From Myripristis murdjan (Eukaryota; Chordata; Actinopteri; Holocentriformes; Holocentridae): DNA of 64,000 nucleotides. Under the pieces are notes generated by a model. That model did not search any database. It was not told the origin of the DNA and saw only the letters and a list, made by a program, of their open reading frames with translations. Position 1 is the first letter of the stretch. Each line of letters begins with the position of its first letter. Positions 62,462 through 64,000 of the stretch are shown piece by piece. The position numbers and the translations under genes were made by a program. The stretch covers positions 22,139,667-22,203,666 of the forward strand of contig NC_043989.1 in the NCBI RefSeq assembly GCF_902150065.1, given 5' to 3'.

Positions 62462-64000
62462 ATGGTGTCCTGCTCGCGTGTTCTGCTTTTCTTGCTGCTG
62501 CCGTGCATCGGTGTGCTGGTTTCATCTCAGATAAGATACTCCGTTCCAGAAGAGGTTAAAGTGGGATCTATAATCGGAAATGTTGCCAAGGATTTGGGAC
62601 TTGATGTTAGCTCCTTGGTAAATAGGCGTTTTCGTATTGTGTCTGGTTCAAAGAACACGCTATTTGAGGTAAACCCAAGCAATGGAGCTTTGTATGTTCA
62701 TAAGAATCTCGACCGAGAAGAACTGTGCGATAACAGTGGCGCTTGTTTAGTAGATCTGAAAATAGTTGTTGAAAATCCATTAGAAATCCATTACGTCAGT
62801 GTGGAAATAATGGACACTAATGATCATGCACCAAGTTTTTCCGAAAGTGAAAAGTTAATAGAAATAGCTGAAACAACTTCACCAGGAGCACAATTTCAGT
62901 TACCAGGTGCCCGTGATCCAGATGTAGGGATCAATTCCATCCAGCGATATAAACTTAGTCAAAACGATCATTTTCAACTGGAAATCAGAGATAGGGGAGA
63001 GGACAAAATACCTTTCTTAGTGTTACAGAGGCACTTAGACAGAGAACAGAAAATAAACCATAGCTTAATTCTTACAGCAATAGATGGAGGAAACCCTCAA
63101 AAATCAGCCAATCTAAATCTTACAATAAGAGTTCTTGATATCAATGATAATAGACCCATATTTTCTAAAGAGGTTTACTCAGTGATGTTACAGGAAAACG
63201 TTGCTGTTGACACTATTGTAATAAAGGTACAAGCAACGGATTTTGACGAGGGAATTAATGGCGTTGTCCAGTATGCCTTCGGAGGTGACGTTAATTCTAA
63301 GGTATTAGAGCTATTTTCCTTGGACAGAGATGTTGGAGAAATTCGAGTTAATGGGCAAATTGACTACGAGACAGCTGAAGTTTTTAAGTTAGATGTCCAA
63401 GCCTCCGACAAAGGTCAGCCACCGATGTCATCAGACTGTAGAGTTATAATAAAGATTCAAGATGTAAATGATAATAAACCTGAGATAGAGGTGACATCAA
63501 TCTCCAACATGGTCCCCGAAAATTCAAAACATGGGACGGTGATTTCTCTCATTAGCGTTACTGATGCTGATTCTGGCCTGAATGGAAAAGTTATTTGCAC
63601 TCTAACAGAAAATGTGCCATTTGAATTAAAACCATCTTTTAAAGAAAATATGTATTCATTGGTGACAAAAGATAAACTGGACAGAGAAACCGTGTCGCAT
63701 TATGACGTCACAGTAACGGCTACTGATTGTGGTCAGCCTCCTCTTTCCACAGTCCAAACTCTGAGTATTCAGGTTTCAGATGTGAACGATAACAACCCAG
63801 AGTTCCCACATAATCCTCTCGAATTATATTTAATGGAAAATAATGTCCCCGGGGCATCCATATTATCTGTCAGCGCATTTGATAAAGACATGAATGAAAA
63901 TGCTGCAGTATCCTATCACATGATAAGAGGAGGAGGTGGTCAGCATGACATGTCTTCTTTCCTCAGTATCAATTCTGATAATGGCCAGATTTCCGCGCTG
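62462..64000 (+). CDS. Clustered protocadherin variable exon B8 (alpha-like, 3' end outside window)
   Basis: The ATG at 62462 opens a frame that runs 513 codons to the end of the window without a stop. It encodes a signal peptide of about 22 residues (leucine-rich core), mature S-Q-I-R-Y-S, then EC1 (C-x5-C), linker DTNDH, EC2 (linker DINDN), EC3 (DVNDN), EC4 (DVNDN) and the first half of EC5 up to [12 protein letters not shown], the point where the homogenised region of array B begins. It is a normal array member; EC6, membrane helix and stub must lie just beyond the window. Confidence 0.94.
   Translation, partial: MVSCSRVLLFLLLPCIGVLVSSQIRYSVPEEVKVGSIIGNVAKDLGLDVSSLVNRRFRIVSGSKNTLFEVNPSNGALYVHKNLDREELCDNSGACLVDLKIVVENPLEIHYVSVEIMDTNDHAPSFSESEKLIEIAETTSPGAQFQLPGARDPDVGINSIQRYKLSQNDHFQLEIRDRGEDKIPFLVLQRHLDREQKINHSLILTAIDGGNPQKSANLNLTIRVLDINDNRPIFSKEVYSVMLQENVAVDTIVIKVQATDFDEGINGVVQYAFGGDVNSKVLELFSLDRDVGEIRVNGQIDYETAEVFKLDVQASDKGQPPMSSDCRVIIKIQDVNDNKPEIEVTSISNMVPENSKHGTVISLISVTDADSGLNGKVICTLTENVPFELKPSFKENMYSLVTKDKLDRETVSHYDVTVTATDCGQPPLSTVQTLSIQVSDVNDNNPEFPHNPLELYLMENNVPGASILSVSAFDKDMNENAAVSYHMIRGGGGQHDMSSFLSINSDNGQISAL

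Overview
The window is vertebrate genomic DNA, almost certainly from a teleost fish. It holds a large part of a clustered protocadherin (Pcdh) locus. The evidence is fifteen tandem same-strand genes (two cut by the window ends). Each has one long intronless 'variable' exon of about 780-805 codons encoding a signal peptide, six cadherin ectodomains (EC1-EC6), one membrane helix and a short cytoplasmic stub. Each exon ends at a phase-0 splice donor. Dispersed repeats of teleost type (a Tc1 fossil, a TCCA-tailed repeat, an ATTCA-tailed repeat) and many CA/GT microsatellites fit a fish genome.

There are two arrays. Array A (positions 2-25192, seven genes, here A1-A7) encodes proteins whose mature start is V-T-H-Y-S and whose cytoplasmic stub is about 86 residues, rich in Ser/Thr and ending S-T-L-Q at the donor. 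Array B (40577-64000, eight genes, here B1-B8, the last cut by the window end) encodes proteins starting Q-(I/L)-(R/K)-Y-S with a different stub of about 68 residues ending (G/E)-E at the donor. From memory of fish families, array B looks like the alpha type. Array A lies upstream of it and may be the separate delta-type subcluster described in fishes; that name is not proven here.

Between the arrays lie 15.4 kb with no variable exon. The best splice acceptor seen there (30701-30710) leads into a phase-0 reading frame of only ten codons (A-S-T-T-S-S-S-S-S-T) and a stop. I propose it as the shared 3' exon of array A. If right, array A proteins end in a Ser/Thr tail and not in the long Lys-rich constant domain of alpha and gamma Pcdhs. 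The rest of the gap holds microsatellites, a truncated Tc1 transposon with younger repeats inside it, a CA-linked 164-bp duplication, two CpG-rich regulatory-looking islands and a possible Harbinger-type remnant. The constant exons of array B lie beyond the window.

Nearly every variable exon has its own promoter, marked by a conserved element of the CTCF/CSE type some 130-330 bases (up to about 500) upstream of the ATG. Array A elements keep the CGCT core; array B elements read CAGT (or TGCT for B1) and have lost the CpG. Both arrays show strong homogenisation of the 3' half of the exon (EC5/EC6, membrane helix, stub) with a visible rise in GC. Several genes are mosaics of their neighbours, so the arrays are evolving by unequal crossing-over and gene conversion. 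In such loci each neuron is thought to choose few promoters at random, splice each chosen variable exon to common 3' exons, and use EC1-EC4 for homophilic self-recognition.
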